In this document: piece by piece, positions 27,001-36,079 of the stretch
How the letters are laid out: the number at the start of each line of letters is the position of its first letter
Position numbering within the stretch: position 1 is the stretch's first letter
DNA from: Clostridium jeddahitimonense
Lineage (GTDB): Bacteria > Bacillota > Clostridia > Clostridiales > Clostridiaceae
Direction: 5' to 3'
Length of the DNA: 64,000 bases
Assembly (NCBI GenBank): GCA_000753455.2
Contig: LM994670.1
Coordinates: forward strand, 2,859,653 to 2,923,652
The notes under the pieces: generated by a model
Databases searched by the model: none
Told to the model about the DNA's origin: nothing
The model's input: the letters and a program-made list of their open reading frames with translations, nothing else
Made by a program: the position numbers and the translations under genes

Positions 27001-27235
27001 TACAGCTACACTTGGTTAAAATAATTTCCTTGCTCTTTTTATCCATATCTAGTCTGCAATTATACTGACTATAAAGACTTTCAGATATAACTAAGCTATT
27101 AATAAAAATTTCACTCTCATCAGCTTCATATTTTGTATCTGCAATTAAATCATTATTTAATACTCGTCTTCCATCTCTCTCATTTTTACCATAAGTACTT
27201 TTTTCAAATGCCTTTAATAAAACCTGTTTTATCAT
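24020..27235 (-). CDS. SNF2-family helicase with N-terminal SWIM zinc finger
   Basis: 1071 aa. A SWIM zinc finger near the N-terminus (C76-x-C78, then C93-x-H95) is followed by a ~500-residue bacterial SNF2-associated region and the SWI2/SNF2 ATPase: LGDEMGLGKTLQT (Walker A), LDEAQNIKN (DEAQ box), LTGTPIENSL, then the helicase C half with VFSQFTT, LISLKAGGTGLNLT and DRAHRIGQ. It should be a dsDNA translocase that remodels DNA-protein complexes or RNA polymerase; a specific role is unknown. It is not next to restriction or defence genes. Confidence 0.93.
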   Translation of the reverse strand: MIKQVLLKAFEKSTYGKNERDGRRVLNNDLIADTKYEADESEIFINSLVISESLYSQYNCRLDMDKKSKEIILTKCSCSDYEKNGKKRITYCCKHLVATFYRFLDDIEQDTLVQQELGIGETSKELIKSTTDSVLDLLLGDKKVKREIKFEVVINRVNWYGKIAAEFRIGLKGMSSNKLYTLKDIGSFLISLYNKVPLAYGKDFTFDINEQKLSNSDKRIIKLINLIRDIDRKFISGKQVIIPDYLVREFFNVIKNNRVYLGSGFYSRLIEVDVLEEKIDLPMSLEDGGKVIKLEAENGIPESLTSTNDVYLYNSNIYLPPEEQIDILIPYVESFSHGKTIFFDKEEEKRILRDLIPSMQGISKNIRLSKSLREKIIISPVSFKFYFDKEDETYLILKVCYGQYEFNIEHSFEEKIIYRDKVKEDEVVRKLKELGFEKIDDKFVFFKSEDDLFRFFSRDISELQDIGEVYYSENFTGIKSIGSGTFKGEIRKGKFDYFELKFTLGNIQDREIVNILRAFRDNKKYYRLENGEFLDLNDLELNKILALLDSMELIENENKAVFNKSKAGVIEDYINDSGIKGVRGRKIIKEIKNYLSSYRDKEYVVPNTINANLREYQVEGYKWLKTLDYLGFGGILGDEMGLGKTLQTITFITSNKGKKSLIVAPTSLIYNWRDEFVKFSPDIKVAIVNGVVKDREELINNNEDYDVLITTYNLLRRDISFYEDKEFDYCILDEAQNIKNSSSQNAVATKSINAKRKFALTGTPIENSLMELWSIFDFIMPGYLYDEKRFLTRYHRRLEEDKVIIDEVNKLIRPFILRRFKSDVIKELPEKIEKKLIVPLEDEQKKVYGTYANYVQELIDKKVKNDEFTKSKIEILSYITKLRQICLDPSVIMENYTGGSSKLTALTETVIECIEQGHKILVFSQFTTILKNVKNIFDNNGVSYKYLDGSTPSKERAKLVDDFNNDNTEVFLISLKAGGTGLNLTSADVVIHLDPWWNPAVEDQATDRAHRIGQNNIVEVIKIVAQDTIEEKIISLQEEKKALIDKIVGKETELDNTIMKISDEEIISLFY

Positions 27236-27285
27236 AAATTCACCTACGTTACATATAATGGGTATATTATATCACAAAACAAATA

Positions 27286-27324
27286 AAAGCCTTATAGAAT
27301 AAATTAATTATTCCATAAGGCTTT
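27286..27324 (-). terminator. Terminator after the MATE gene
   Basis: AAAGCCTTAT (27286-27295) and ATAAGGCTTT (27315-27324) pair, with further AT pairing in the loop, just before the stop of the minus-strand MATE gene. Confidence 0.85.
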
Positions 27325-27329
27325 AAACG

Positions 27330-28712
27330 TTAAGCTATGCTTTCATTATTCATTTTTTGTGAACTTCCACCCAATTTTTTCTTATAGAAAATTATAAATG
27401 TACTAACAGTTACTGCTGTTGCCACTATATCTGCTATAGGTTCTGCTAATAAAACTGCTTGCAATCCATCTTGTAAGAATAATGGAAGTATAAATATTAA
27501 TGGTACTAATAAAACTATTTTTCTTAATAATGCAAGCACCGTAGATATTTTAGCTTGACCAAGTGCCAAAAACGTTTGTTGACATGCTATTTGCGCTCCA
27601 AACACTAATATTCCAGCAAAGTATATTCTCATACTCCAAGATGTAATTTCCATAAGCTCAGGCTTATTATTGAATATTCTTACGAAAGTTTCTGGAGTTA
27701 TCATTATAGCTGCCCACATTGATACTGTGTAAGTTAAACAACATATAAGTAATAACTTAAATGTCTTTTTAACTCTATCTAATTGATTTGCACCAAAATT
27801 ATAACTTATTATAGGTTGAGCTCCCTGAGTCAATCCAGTTAAAGGTAATAATATAATTTGCATTACACTACTCATTATAGTCATAGCGCCAACAGCTAAA
27901 TCCCCACCATATTTTAATAATTGATTGTTTAATGATATTAAAACTATACTTTCAGTAGCTTGCATAATAAATGGAGATATACCTAACGCCATAACTGGAA
28001 TTATAACTTTTAAACTAGGAATTATATATTTTTTTCTTATCTTCAATATACTCTTCTTACCAAATAAGAACTGTAAAACCCAAATTGCTGAAACCATTTG
28101 ACCAACAACTGTAGCTAATGCAGCTCCTTTTACTCCCATATTTAATCCGAATATAAATATCGGATCTAATACTATATTGATTATCGCTCCAATAGCTACT
28201 GTTATCATCCCAATTTTAGCAAATCCTTGAGTATTTATAAAAGGATTCATTCCTAATGCAATTTGAACAAATATTGTTCCTATTAAATATATAGTTAAAT
28301 AATCTAGTGCATATCCAAGCGTTGCTTCACTTGCACCAAATGCCAATAATATTGGTTCTCTAAAGATTAACAATCCTACTGTTAAAATAATACTTATTAT
28401 GATAAGCGTAGAAAAACTATTACTCATAATTTTTTCTGCACCATCATTATCTTTTTCTCCCATTTTCATTGCAACTAGCGGTGCACCACCAAAACCAATT
28501 AATGCACTAAAAGCAGATACAAGCATAATTATTGGAAATGCTACTCCTACACCTGCCATTGCAATTTCCCCATTTGGAATTCTACCAATAAAAACTCTGT
28601 CAACAATGTTATAAAGAACGTTAACTAACTGAGCTATTATAGACGGTAAAGCTAAGCTAACTAAAAGTTTCCCAACTTTTCCTGTTCCAAGGTCTACATT
28701 CTTTTTACTCAT
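27330..28712 (-). CDS. MATE-family efflux transporter
   Basis: A 460-aa, 12-helix inner-membrane antiporter of the multidrug and toxic compound extrusion family (DinF/NorM side). It begins LGTGKVGKLLVSLALPSIIAQLVNVLYNIVDRVFIG, the typical first-helix signature, and has the repeated half PLTGLTQGAQPIISYNFGA. Substrate not predictable; probably Na+ or H+ driven. The ATG at 28712 is chosen because GAGGTGAA lies just upstream and contains the alternative in-frame GTG. Confidence 0.93.
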   Translation of the reverse strand: MSKKNVDLGTGKVGKLLVSLALPSIIAQLVNVLYNIVDRVFIGRIPNGEIAMAGVGVAFPIIMLVSAFSALIGFGGAPLVAMKMGEKDNDGAEKIMSNSFSTLIIISIILTVGLLIFREPILLAFGASEATLGYALDYLTIYLIGTIFVQIALGMNPFINTQGFAKIGMITVAIGAIINIVLDPIFIFGLNMGVKGAALATVVGQMVSAIWVLQFLFGKKSILKIRKKYIIPSLKVIIPVMALGISPFIMQATESIVLISLNNQLLKYGGDLAVGAMTIMSSVMQIILLPLTGLTQGAQPIISYNFGANQLDRVKKTFKLLLICCLTYTVSMWAAIMITPETFVRIFNNKPELMEITSWSMRIYFAGILVFGAQIACQQTFLALGQAKISTVLALLRKIVLLVPLIFILPLFLQDGLQAVLLAEPIADIVATAVTVSTFIIFYKKKLGGSSQKMNNESIA

Positions 28713-28812
28713 ATATTTCACCTCTTAATTTTATTCATTAGTATATCATATACTAATAATAACAAAATTTAAAGGTATTTGATAATCTTTACAATATGTT
28801 AATAAATAAATT

Positions 28813-29640
28813 TTATTTATTAAAACGTTCCTCTAAAAATCTAGCAACTCCATCTTCATCACAACTTCCAATAACCGCTGTTGCCATATTCTTAAGTTCA
28901 CCTACTGCATTAGCTGTAGCATAAGCTTCATTTGCAAGTTCAAACATAGGTATGTCATTTAAGTTATCTCCAAAACAAACTAAATTATCATGTTCAATAT
29001 ATCTTTCTAGGAACTTAATTCCATTAGCTTTAGAAGCTTCATTGCTATACGCTTCCAAGAAATAACAATCCTCTTCATAGATATCTTCATAATAGTTAAC
29101 AGTTAATCCTTCAATCTTAGCTAACTCTTCATTTATCTTTTTAATGTTTTCAAATTTATCAAAAACTATAAAATTAATTACTTTAGAATCCTTTATAGCT
29201 TCCTTATAGTCAGTTACTTCTAAGAAAGTTTTAAGTTTTTTATCTGCTCTTTCTTTATAAAAATTATATTCCCAAGCATATTTAAATTCTTTATAATACA
29301 CCCATAAATGATTATCCTTAATTCCGTATACTAATACATTTTTATCTAATCCTTCAAATATATCTAAACACTTCATTACTGAATCTTTACTTATTTCTTT
29401 TATATCTATATATCTTTCTTCTTTAACATCATATATTAGTACTCCATTCATTAGAGCTACAGGAATTTTTAAGTTTATACCTTCTAATAACTCTACAACT
29501 GTAGCTGGTGTTCTAGCTGTAGCTACTGTGAAGTTAACTCCTTGATCTATTAATCTGTTTAAAGTATCACATGAATATTTAGATACTTCTTTTTTACTAT
29601 TTAATAATGTTCCATCTAAATCTGTAACAAATAATTCCAT
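28813..29640 (-). CDS. HAD-superfamily phosphatase, Cof type
   Basis: A 275-aa cytoplasmic phosphatase. DLDGT at residues 7-11 supplies the nucleophile and acid Asp, and GDNLNDIPM near residue 220 is the metal-binding motif IV; a C2-type cap lies between. Cof-like enzymes dephosphorylate sugar phosphates, FMN or pyridoxal phosphate; the substrate cannot be told from sequence. Confidence 0.93.
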   Translation of the reverse strand: MELFVTDLDGTLLNSKKEVSKYSCDTLNRLIDQGVNFTVATARTPATVVELLEGINLKIPVALMNGVLIYDVKEERYIDIKEISKDSVMKCLDIFEGLDKNVLVYGIKDNHLWVYYKEFKYAWEYNFYKERADKKLKTFLEVTDYKEAIKDSKVINFIVFDKFENIKKINEELAKIEGLTVNYYEDIYEEDCYFLEAYSNEASKANGIKFLERYIEHDNLVCFGDNLNDIPMFELANEAYATANAVGELKNMATAVIGSCDEDGVARFLEERFNK

Positions 29641-29950
29641 AATCTATCCTCTTCTTTTCTTCACTTGTTTTTTATTTATAGTCCATCAATTTATATTTAT
29701 CTAAAAGATATTATTTATTGTATAAATATATTTTTTATTATGCCCATAAATTGATTCTAATTTGTATTTTTATAGCTTGTACAACTATAAGTAATTTTCA
29801 AATTAATATTGGAGGAATAGTATACATCATCTAAATTTAAATTTCTATACTTTTTTTAATATATTTATATTATATTAAAATAAATGTTAACTAAATAGAA
29901 AGTATAAGCTAAATCCCCCACTATAAAATAATTGTTTCTTTATGAATTAA
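29641..29950. other. Gene-free AT-rich gap
   Basis: About 310 nt without a convincing gene. A 10-bp inverted repeat (ATCAATTTAT at 29685-29694, ATAAATTGAT at 29746-29755) could be an operator pair upstream of the HAD gene. TTGGAGGAATAG near 29810 looks like a ribosome binding site but no start codon follows at proper spacing. Confidence 0.5.
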
Positions 29951-30073
29951 TTATTTTTCTTTCTCCCAAGCAATCATAACAAACTCCTTACCAGTTTCTT
30001 CTTTAATCAATTCTTCTGCTCTCTTTACTGCATTATATTGTTTTTGATTTAAATCAGCTATTTTATAATCCAT
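29951..30073 (-). CDS. Small conserved-looking protein, 40 aa
   Basis: ATG at 30073 preceded by AAGGAGAGG at ideal spacing, ending at TAA 29951. The peptide begins MDYKIADLNQKQYNAVKRAE and ends VMIAWEKEK; it is charged, helical-looking and soluble. No family is recognised. The strong ribosome binding site and gene-like codon use argue that it is real. Confidence 0.65.
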   Translation of the reverse strand: MDYKIADLNQKQYNAVKRAEELIKEETGKEFVMIAWEKEK

Positions 30074-30141
30074 TAAATCCTCTCCTTATATTATTACTCA
30101 AAGTTATTTTTACTATTTTCAATATAATATATACAAAAAAT

Positions 30142-30167
30142 AAGGAGCCACATTTAGTAGCTCCTTC
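30142..30167 (-). terminator. Terminator after the 84-aa membrane protein gene
   Basis: AAGGAGC and GCTCCTT pair around an 11-nt loop, followed on the minus strand by TTATTTTTTG, just after the stop at 30183. Confidence 0.8.
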
Positions 30168-30182
30168 TTAAACATCCATATT

Positions 30183-30437
30183 TTATAAAGATGTTTCCTT
30201 CTTTATTTCATTTATCATATCTTCTTCTGAAAAAGTTTTATCATCATATGTATTATATATTTCATTTAATGATACAGTATAATAAACATTTTTACTTCTG
30301 TTTTTCTTCTTTTCTTTTTCAGAATCATTTTCCTCTTTATTTTGCATGGTTTTTTTTACAAAAACTCCTGCTGCAACAGAAGCGGCAATCGCTGATAACG
30401 CTCCAAAAACTAATTTCTTACTATTTTTATTCACCAT
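30183..30437 (-). CDS. Small membrane-anchored protein, 84 aa
   Basis: It starts MVNKNSKKLVFGALSAIAAS with one hydrophobic helix (about 8-26), followed by a highly charged Lys/Glu-rich stretch and a tail with several Asp/Glu. No family is recognised. The ATG at 30437 has GAGGTG upstream; an 18-codon longer frame would add an unlikely N-terminus. It has its own terminator and lies downstream of the 47-aa gene. Confidence 0.7.
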   Translation of the reverse strand: MVNKNSKKLVFGALSAIAASVAAGVFVKKTMQNKEENDSEKEKKKNRSKNVYYTVSLNEIYNTYDDKTFSEEDMINEIKKETSL

Positions 30438-30522
30438 ACTTTTCACCTCACTGTTATTAAAAATTATAAACATTAAAAAATAGTAAGTCAACTTACAAAA
30501 TTATTACAAATGTGTAACATTA

Positions 30523-30666
30523 TTATTCTTTATTATTTTCCATATCTGCTAATATAGTTTCAGGGATATTTTTATTCTTTTTACACACCATACGATCAAT
30601 ATCAATTAACATTGTATCGGAGCTAATAGCTTCTACAAAAGTATCTTCTTCTAATTCGTTTTTCAT
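30523..30666 (-). CDS. Small acidic protein, 47 aa
   Basis: Starts MKNELEEDTFVEAISSDTML at 30666 behind AGGAGTGG and ends at TAA 30523. Soluble and acidic, with one Cys in RMVCKKNKN. It follows the M15 peptidase gene by 11 nt, so it is probably its operon partner. No family recognised. Confidence 0.65.
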   Translation of the reverse strand: MKNELEEDTFVEAISSDTMLIDIDRMVCKKNKNIPETILADMENNKE

Positions 30667-30677
30667 TTCTCCACTCC

Positions 30678-31601
30678 TTACCTATCTATAATACTGTTAA
30701 TCTTCTGAATTAGAGCTTCTGTATCTTGATTTATTTCACAACCTTCATACCACTCTTTATTTTCTGTTACTTCATTATTTCCAAAATATTTCGCCTTTAA
30801 TATTATTTCCGGTCTATATTCAAAGTGTAATATGTCAAAATGAGCCCATTTTCCTCCCCAAACAAAACCATATTCCTCAAAAGTCTTAACTATTTCCTCT
30901 GGATAAATAGAAATTCTATTTCCACCTTTTTCTCTATTACACCATTTCCAATAATCTGCTGGATCACTCTTTAAATCTATTGCAATAGCAAATGCATGAG
31001 GACTAAGCTGACCTGTATCTTTTATAACTCTATAATTAAAAGTTCCACTAGTGGGAGAAACAAAATTATATATCTTAGTATTTTGTTTAGCTAATTCACT
31101 TACTTTATTAAGAGCCTTTTCAAGATTATCTGCGGCTCCATTTATTTTATTAAACATCATCGTTCCATAATAAGTATTTTTATTAATTATATTTTTCTGT
31201 ACAGCCTCTTTACTACCTCCATACATATTACTTAAGAAAGAATAAGACCTAATTCTTCCTGGATCTTGCCCTTCCTCCATTACATCAGTTATCATATCTA
31301 AAGGATATATTTGTTCTAATGTATCTTGGAGGTCAGAATTGTAAAATTTCTGTTCATGACTTTTTTCTTTTTTATCATCATAAAGAACCTTATTATTATT
31401 TTGCATTATTAGATAAATAAATCCCTCTTCATCTTTTTCAATGTCTTTAATACATTCAGGATATGTTAACATTAAAACTAATAAGTCTCTTTTAGTATTA
31501 CATATATAATCATCTACATTTTCTTCATAAGCAAAGATACTACTTTCAATGCTTAATAGAAAAGAAATAACTATAAATAAAACTTTAGCCAATCTCTTCA
31601 T
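30678..31601 (-). CDS. Secreted M15-family D-alanyl-D-alanine carboxypeptidase-like protein
   Basis: 307 aa with a signal peptide (1-24). The C-terminal part has the zinc-peptidase pattern SPHAFAIAIDL (His and Asp ligands) followed by a late WAHFDILHFEYRP block (His ligand), as in the Peptidase_M15_4 family. Such enzymes trim D-Ala or cross-link peptides from peptidoglycan. The N-terminal ~100 residues are of unknown function. Start is 12 nt after the yhaM stop, so it is probably cotranscribed with yhaM and the 47-aa gene. Confidence 0.88.
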   Translation of the reverse strand: MKRLAKVLFIVISFLLSIESSIFAYEENVDDYICNTKRDLLVLMLTYPECIKDIEKDEEGFIYLIMQNNNKVLYDDKKEKSHEQKFYNSDLQDTLEQIYPLDMITDVMEEGQDPGRIRSYSFLSNMYGGSKEAVQKNIINKNTYYGTMMFNKINGAADNLEKALNKVSELAKQNTKIYNFVSPTSGTFNYRVIKDTGQLSPHAFAIAIDLKSDPADYWKWCNREKGGNRISIYPEEIVKTFEEYGFVWGGKWAHFDILHFEYRPEIILKAKYFGNNEVTENKEWYEGCEINQDTEALIQKINSIIDR

Positions 31602-31613
31602 ACTTTACCTCCA

Positions 31614-32516
31614 CTATAAATATAACCTTGCTTCTAGTTTTCTATCATATTCTGTCCAACCACCATCTGGATATTTCTCTTTAATTTTTTCTATCTTATT
31701 CATCGTTGCATCTACATAATCGGCATAGTGAACAATATAAGATTCTTCCATATTCATATCTTTTGGTGATCCAAACTCCGGCTTTCCATGATGCTGAACA
31801 ACACACCCTTTTATTCTAGCTTTAAAATCTTCTGAGTAAAGATTAGGTTCTGATTCAAAAGCTTTATTTAGCATTTGGATTCCTATAACTATATGCCCTT
31901 CCATTTCTCCTTTAAGAGTGTATTTAAAAGGTCCATCATAACTCATTTCATAAATTTTTCCTATATCATGAAGTTTTGCTGCTAATATTGCAATCTCTCT
32001 ATTTTTACAATTATATCTTTCTGAAAAAACTATACTTAAATACATAACTCCTAATGTATGTTCTGCAAGTCCACCTATATAATTATGATGCATTGATACG
32101 CCACCAATTGCTTTCTTAAATTTTTGTAAAAACTCTTCATTCTTAAAGAAATAATCATTTAAAGCTTTTCCTTCCCTCGAAATTATATATTCATCAGTGT
32201 ATAATTCTAATTCTTCCACAATATCCTCTATTGGTCTCTTTACAGTTGGAAGATAGTCTTCAATTTCATATTCATCAATAAACTCATATTTCCTTACATC
32301 AAAATTCCCGTCCTTTTTACCTTCTACTAATATAACTCTCCCTTCAGTTACATCTCCTTTTTTACAAGGTATAGTTGCCTTTATATCTCCACTTTTGTCT
32401 GCCAATATAGCAACTACTTTCGTAGTATCTCTAAACATCACTCTCATAACCATCAAAGAAATTTTTGTGTTTTCACCACTTTTTACATCATTTAAAAATA
32501 TGTCTTTATTACTCAT
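31614..32516 (-). CDS. yhaM: 3'-5' exoribonuclease YhaM family
   Basis: A 300-aa protein with an N-terminal OB-fold (about 15-80) and an HD domain: HHNYIGGLAEHTLGV, AAKLHDIGK (the HD pair) and VQHHGKPEFGSP. This is the YhaM/CBF1 architecture, a 3'-5' exonuclease that trims RNA 3' ends. It probably acts together with RNase J in RNA turnover. A GGAGGCGG site precedes the ATG. Confidence 0.92.
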   Translation of the reverse strand: MSNKDIFLNDVKSGENTKISLMVMRVMFRDTTKVVAILADKSGDIKATIPCKKGDVTEGRVILVEGKKDGNFDVRKYEFIDEYEIEDYLPTVKRPIEDIVEELELYTDEYIISREGKALNDYFFKNEEFLQKFKKAIGGVSMHHNYIGGLAEHTLGVMYLSIVFSERYNCKNREIAILAAKLHDIGKIYEMSYDGPFKYTLKGEMEGHIVIGIQMLNKAFESEPNLYSEDFKARIKGCVVQHHGKPEFGSPKDMNMEESYIVHYADYVDATMNKIEKIKEKYPDGGWTEYDRKLEARLYL

Positions 32517-32630
32517 ATGTCCGCCTCCACTTTTCTCACTCTATAAAATAGTATGCGCAATGAATAATAAATTATTGAACTATCTCTTATTTTATAATTT
32601 TATACTTATTAATAAATTACAAATAAAAAA

Positions 32631-32656
32631 AGCCAAGAATAAAAATTACTCTTAGC
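32631..32656 (-). terminator. Terminator after the acyltransferase gene
   Basis: AGCCAAGAATA and TACTCTTAGCT form a stem with a few mismatched or G-T positions. On the minus strand it is followed by TTTTTTTATTTG. It lies about 55 nt past the stop codon. Confidence 0.65.
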
Positions 32657-32712
32657 TAATTTATATCAAAAAATTTTTAAAGACTTCGATTCAAATATAT
32701 CTACATTAAAAT

Positions 32713-33804
32713 TTATTTCATTCCTAATAATACATCCATAAATTTAATTCTTCTGCAAATCTCATAAGCTATAAATGTTAATCCAAATGATAAAGTAATT
32801 ATTAGAACTATTGAAATCCATGCAGGTAAAGTTAATGGTAATATATAAAATGCTAAAACTAACAATATAGTTTGATGCAAAATATATACTGGAAAAGATG
32901 CTTTATTTAAATAATCTAATACTTTATTCTTCTTATTTAAATACCTAATTCCATAAGAAACTATAGTTATTCCCATAATTAACGATATTGTGCTCTTTAA
33001 TATTCCATCTAAAGTATATACAACAACTCCATTTTGAGTACCTCTTAACAAGAAAAGGTATACTGCTCCTACAAAAATTGTAGCCAGTGTTAATTTTAAA
33101 AATAGTCTTCTATTATTAGATAATCTTTCAATAACCTCAGTATCACTATAAGCTGCATAACCTAAAATAAATAATAATAAATTAGTTAATACTCCCTTTC
33201 CACCTATAGTTGGTATCATTTCTAAAATTATTAATGATGCTAATACCCATAATAAAGCTTGCTTTCCTAAAACTATCGGCTTAACTTTATTACTTATAGC
33301 TTTTCCTGGTCTTGTCTTCATCCATTTAATTATAAGAACACCTACGATAGATATTGTAAATAAAAATATTATGAACCAAAGATGCGCCGGACTAAAATTA
33401 CCATCAAAGCCCATAAAGTCACTTACATTAGTAAAAAACATCTTTAAATGACTAAAATAATTTATATTTCTTTCACCTCTCCACAATCTAGCTAAGTATG
33501 TTTGAGGAGGCACAATAACAACAATTCCAAATATAAAAGGTATAAGTAATCTTTTTGCTCTTTCTTTTATATACTGTCCTCCGTTTCTCTTTTGAAGAGC
33601 AAAGTAAGTTGATGCACCTGCTAAGAAAAATAAAAGTGGCATATACCAAGAAAATGTTAATAATATAAATATATTTGAAAATAAGTTGCTACGTTCAGCC
33701 TTAATATAAAAATCTCCAAAATCAGTGAATAACACTGCTGTATGATAGACAAACAACATTAATATACAAATATTTCTAATCCAATCGATTTCATTTCTTC
33801 TCAT
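32713..33804 (-). CDS. Acyltransferase 3 family integral membrane protein
   Basis: 363 aa with about ten membrane helices. The start MRRNEIDWIRNICILMLFVYH holds the family's early His (residue 21) for acyl transfer, with the later RLLIPF block. Members O-acetylate or succinylate cell-surface sugars. Without a C-terminal SGNH domain it is a stand-alone transferase whose acceptor is unknown. Confidence 0.9.
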   Translation of the reverse strand: MRRNEIDWIRNICILMLFVYHTAVLFTDFGDFYIKAERSNLFSNIFILLTFSWYMPLLFFLAGASTYFALQKRNGGQYIKERAKRLLIPFIFGIVVIVPPQTYLARLWRGERNINYFSHLKMFFTNVSDFMGFDGNFSPAHLWFIIFLFTISIVGVLIIKWMKTRPGKAISNKVKPIVLGKQALLWVLASLIILEMIPTIGGKGVLTNLLLFILGYAAYSDTEVIERLSNNRRLFLKLTLATIFVGAVYLFLLRGTQNGVVVYTLDGILKSTISLIMGITIVSYGIRYLNKKNKVLDYLNKASFPVYILHQTILLVLAFYILPLTLPAWISIVLIITLSFGLTFIAYEICRRIKFMDVLLGMK

Positions 33805-33883
33805 TAAACCCCTCCATCTCTGTTAACAATTTGTTTACAATAATTATTTTACCATAGCTAGTATAAAAATAATATAAAAAAAG

Positions 33884-33924
33884 ATGCAAGATATAAAGTA
33901 TTTATTTGACTCTATATCTTGCAT
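33884..33924 (-). terminator. Terminator after the YhgE/Pip gene
   Basis: ATGCAAGATATA (33884-33895) and TATATCTTGCAT (33913-33924) pair perfectly, with T-rich sequence on the minus side. Confidence 0.9.
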
Positions 33925-33931
33925 AATCTAT

Positions 33932-36079
33932 TTATTCTCCAAGTCCACTTTTTTTAAAGTTTTGAACAAATCCTTCTGATAACTTATTTATAGGTTTCTT
34001 TAATAATAAAGCAACTAATAACGATGCTACTATATAAATTAATGAGATAATAATATCTTTAGTTAACACTGACTGTACAACTCCTCCAATAGCTTCTCTT
34101 GCAAAAGATATTGAATATGTAAATGGTAAAAATGGATTAACCACTTGGAAGAATCTTGGGGTTAATTGAATTGGGAATGTTCCACCTGATCCAGCTACTT
34201 GTAAAACAAGTAGTATAATTCCTAATACCTTACCTACGTTACCAAACACAGAAACTAAAGAATATACTATAAATGTGAATGTTATAGCTGTAAAGACTAT
34301 TCCAGCTACAAATAGCGATGGATTAACACAATAAATTTTTAGTATATATAAATCTCCTAAGGCTACTATTAACGCTTGTATTATAGCTATAGTTAAGAAT
34401 AATAATAGCTTTCCAAAATAAACTTGTCTTGGAGTATAATCTCCTTCTTTCTCTGCAGAGATCATAGAACTTAGTAGCATTAATCCAACCCAAAGAGATA
34501 AAACTGTATAGAATGGAGTCATTGCTGTTCCATAATTCCCCATTGGGTATAATTTATTTTCAACTATATTCACAGGATTTGCTAAGAAGTCACTTCGTTT
34601 TGCCACATCGGCCTTTAATAAGTTTACAACCTCTTTTAATTCATCTTCATTACTAATGTTAGCCATTTTAGTAACTAAATCATTTATCATAGCCTCAGCT
34701 TCTGGTAAAGCCTCTTTAACAAATGCAATTCCTTCTTCACCCTTTTGAGCTCCTGAATAAGCTATGTTTAATATATCTTGTACTTGAGGTAATGCAGCTT
34801 CTGCTCCTTTAAGTATTTCTAACGCTCCACTTGCAGTATTATAAGCCACATTTAAAGTATCATTTAATGCTGGTATTATTGTTGAGTCATAATTAGCATA
34901 TATACCATCTGTAATACTAGCTACATCATTGGCAACACCAATTATATTGTCTAGCAAAGATAAATCTATTACAACTCCGCTATCAACCTTAGTCTTAATA
35001 TCATTTAATGTTCCTAATGCTGCGCTTAAAGAATTACTAATATTAGTTAAACTATCTATAGCACCACTTAAAGACCCACCTGAAAACTTATTTAATGTAT
35101 TTAATATATTAAGTACTGAGTCTGCTGTAGATTTTAACCCATTTACCTTAGTTATCAAATTATTCACCATTGCTGGTGCATTATCAGCTCCGGTATTTAT
35201 AGCATCTTTAACTCCTTGAGTATATGTTGCTATATCTCTTGAAACTTCACTTACTATTTTTATATCTTGCTTAATAGTAGGTGATAATTTTTCAACTGCT
35301 CCTTGTGATGATGTTATAAAGTTTTGCACTTGGCTACTTAAATTTTGAGCATTTGTAATAGTATCTTGAATTTTTGGTATATCATTTTGTATATCTGCAA
35401 TTAGAGTTTGAATTTTTTCAGCTCCATCTGCCGCTGTATCTACAGTATTATTTATATCTCCAAAGCTTCCTTGAATTTTAACTAATGAGTTATATATAGT
35501 TGTTATCTTTGGTATTTGTTCCTCTAATTTTATTCCTAATTCATTAGCTACTCCGAAAATCGCATTACTTACAGTTTCAACTATAGATTTACTTACCTGT
35601 TCTTGAAGTGCTGTAGCTCCTTTATCTGTAAGCTTTGGTGCAATAGCATTTATTTTTTCATTAACTGTATATATAATTTCTCCCTTTTTAATATCTTCAC
35701 TTATAACAGAAGTTAAATCTACTGAGAAATTTTCTGGAATTGTTATCGTTGCATAAATCTTTCCCTCTTCAACACTTTTTTCAGCCTCTTCTGCTGATAG
35801 AAATTGCCATCCAAGATCTTTATTATCCTTAAGATTTGCTACAACTTCATCCCCAATATTAATTTCTTTACCATTAACATTAACGCCCTTATCTTTATTA
35901 ACTACCCCTATACTTATACCACTTGTAGCTTCTTGTGAATAGGGATCCCATGATGCCTTTATATTAAACCAGGCATATAATGATGGTATTATACATAAAG
36001 CAATAACAACTATAAGTGCCGCATAATTTTTAAATATACTACTTATATCCTTCTTATAAATTTCAAATATCTTCTTCAT
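33932..36079 (-). CDS. YhgE/Pip-type membrane protein (ABC-2 permease-like)
   Basis: 715 aa. One N-terminal helix (NYAALIVVIALCIIPSLYAWFNI) is followed by a ~450-residue extracytoplasmic region rich in repeated small helical segments (coiled-coil-like, with many Ile/Asn/Thr). The C-terminal part has five to six membrane helices starting near YTVLSLWVGLMLL. This matches the YhgE/Pip family (phage infection protein in lactococci; related to type VII secretion EsaA). Its true function is unclear. The ATG at 36079 follows AAGGAGA; a longer frame starting 13 codons earlier lacks this. Confidence 0.9.
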   Translation of the reverse strand: MKKIFEIYKKDISSIFKNYAALIVVIALCIIPSLYAWFNIKASWDPYSQEATSGISIGVVNKDKGVNVNGKEINIGDEVVANLKDNKDLGWQFLSAEEAEKSVEEGKIYATITIPENFSVDLTSVISEDIKKGEIIYTVNEKINAIAPKLTDKGATALQEQVSKSIVETVSNAIFGVANELGIKLEEQIPKITTIYNSLVKIQGSFGDINNTVDTAADGAEKIQTLIADIQNDIPKIQDTITNAQNLSSQVQNFITSSQGAVEKLSPTIKQDIKIVSEVSRDIATYTQGVKDAINTGADNAPAMVNNLITKVNGLKSTADSVLNILNTLNKFSGGSLSGAIDSLTNISNSLSAALGTLNDIKTKVDSGVVIDLSLLDNIIGVANDVASITDGIYANYDSTIIPALNDTLNVAYNTASGALEILKGAEAALPQVQDILNIAYSGAQKGEEGIAFVKEALPEAEAMINDLVTKMANISNEDELKEVVNLLKADVAKRSDFLANPVNIVENKLYPMGNYGTAMTPFYTVLSLWVGLMLLSSMISAEKEGDYTPRQVYFGKLLLFLTIAIIQALIVALGDLYILKIYCVNPSLFVAGIVFTAITFTFIVYSLVSVFGNVGKVLGIILLVLQVAGSGGTFPIQLTPRFFQVVNPFLPFTYSISFAREAIGGVVQSVLTKDIIISLIYIVASLLVALLLKKPINKLSEGFVQNFKKSGLGE

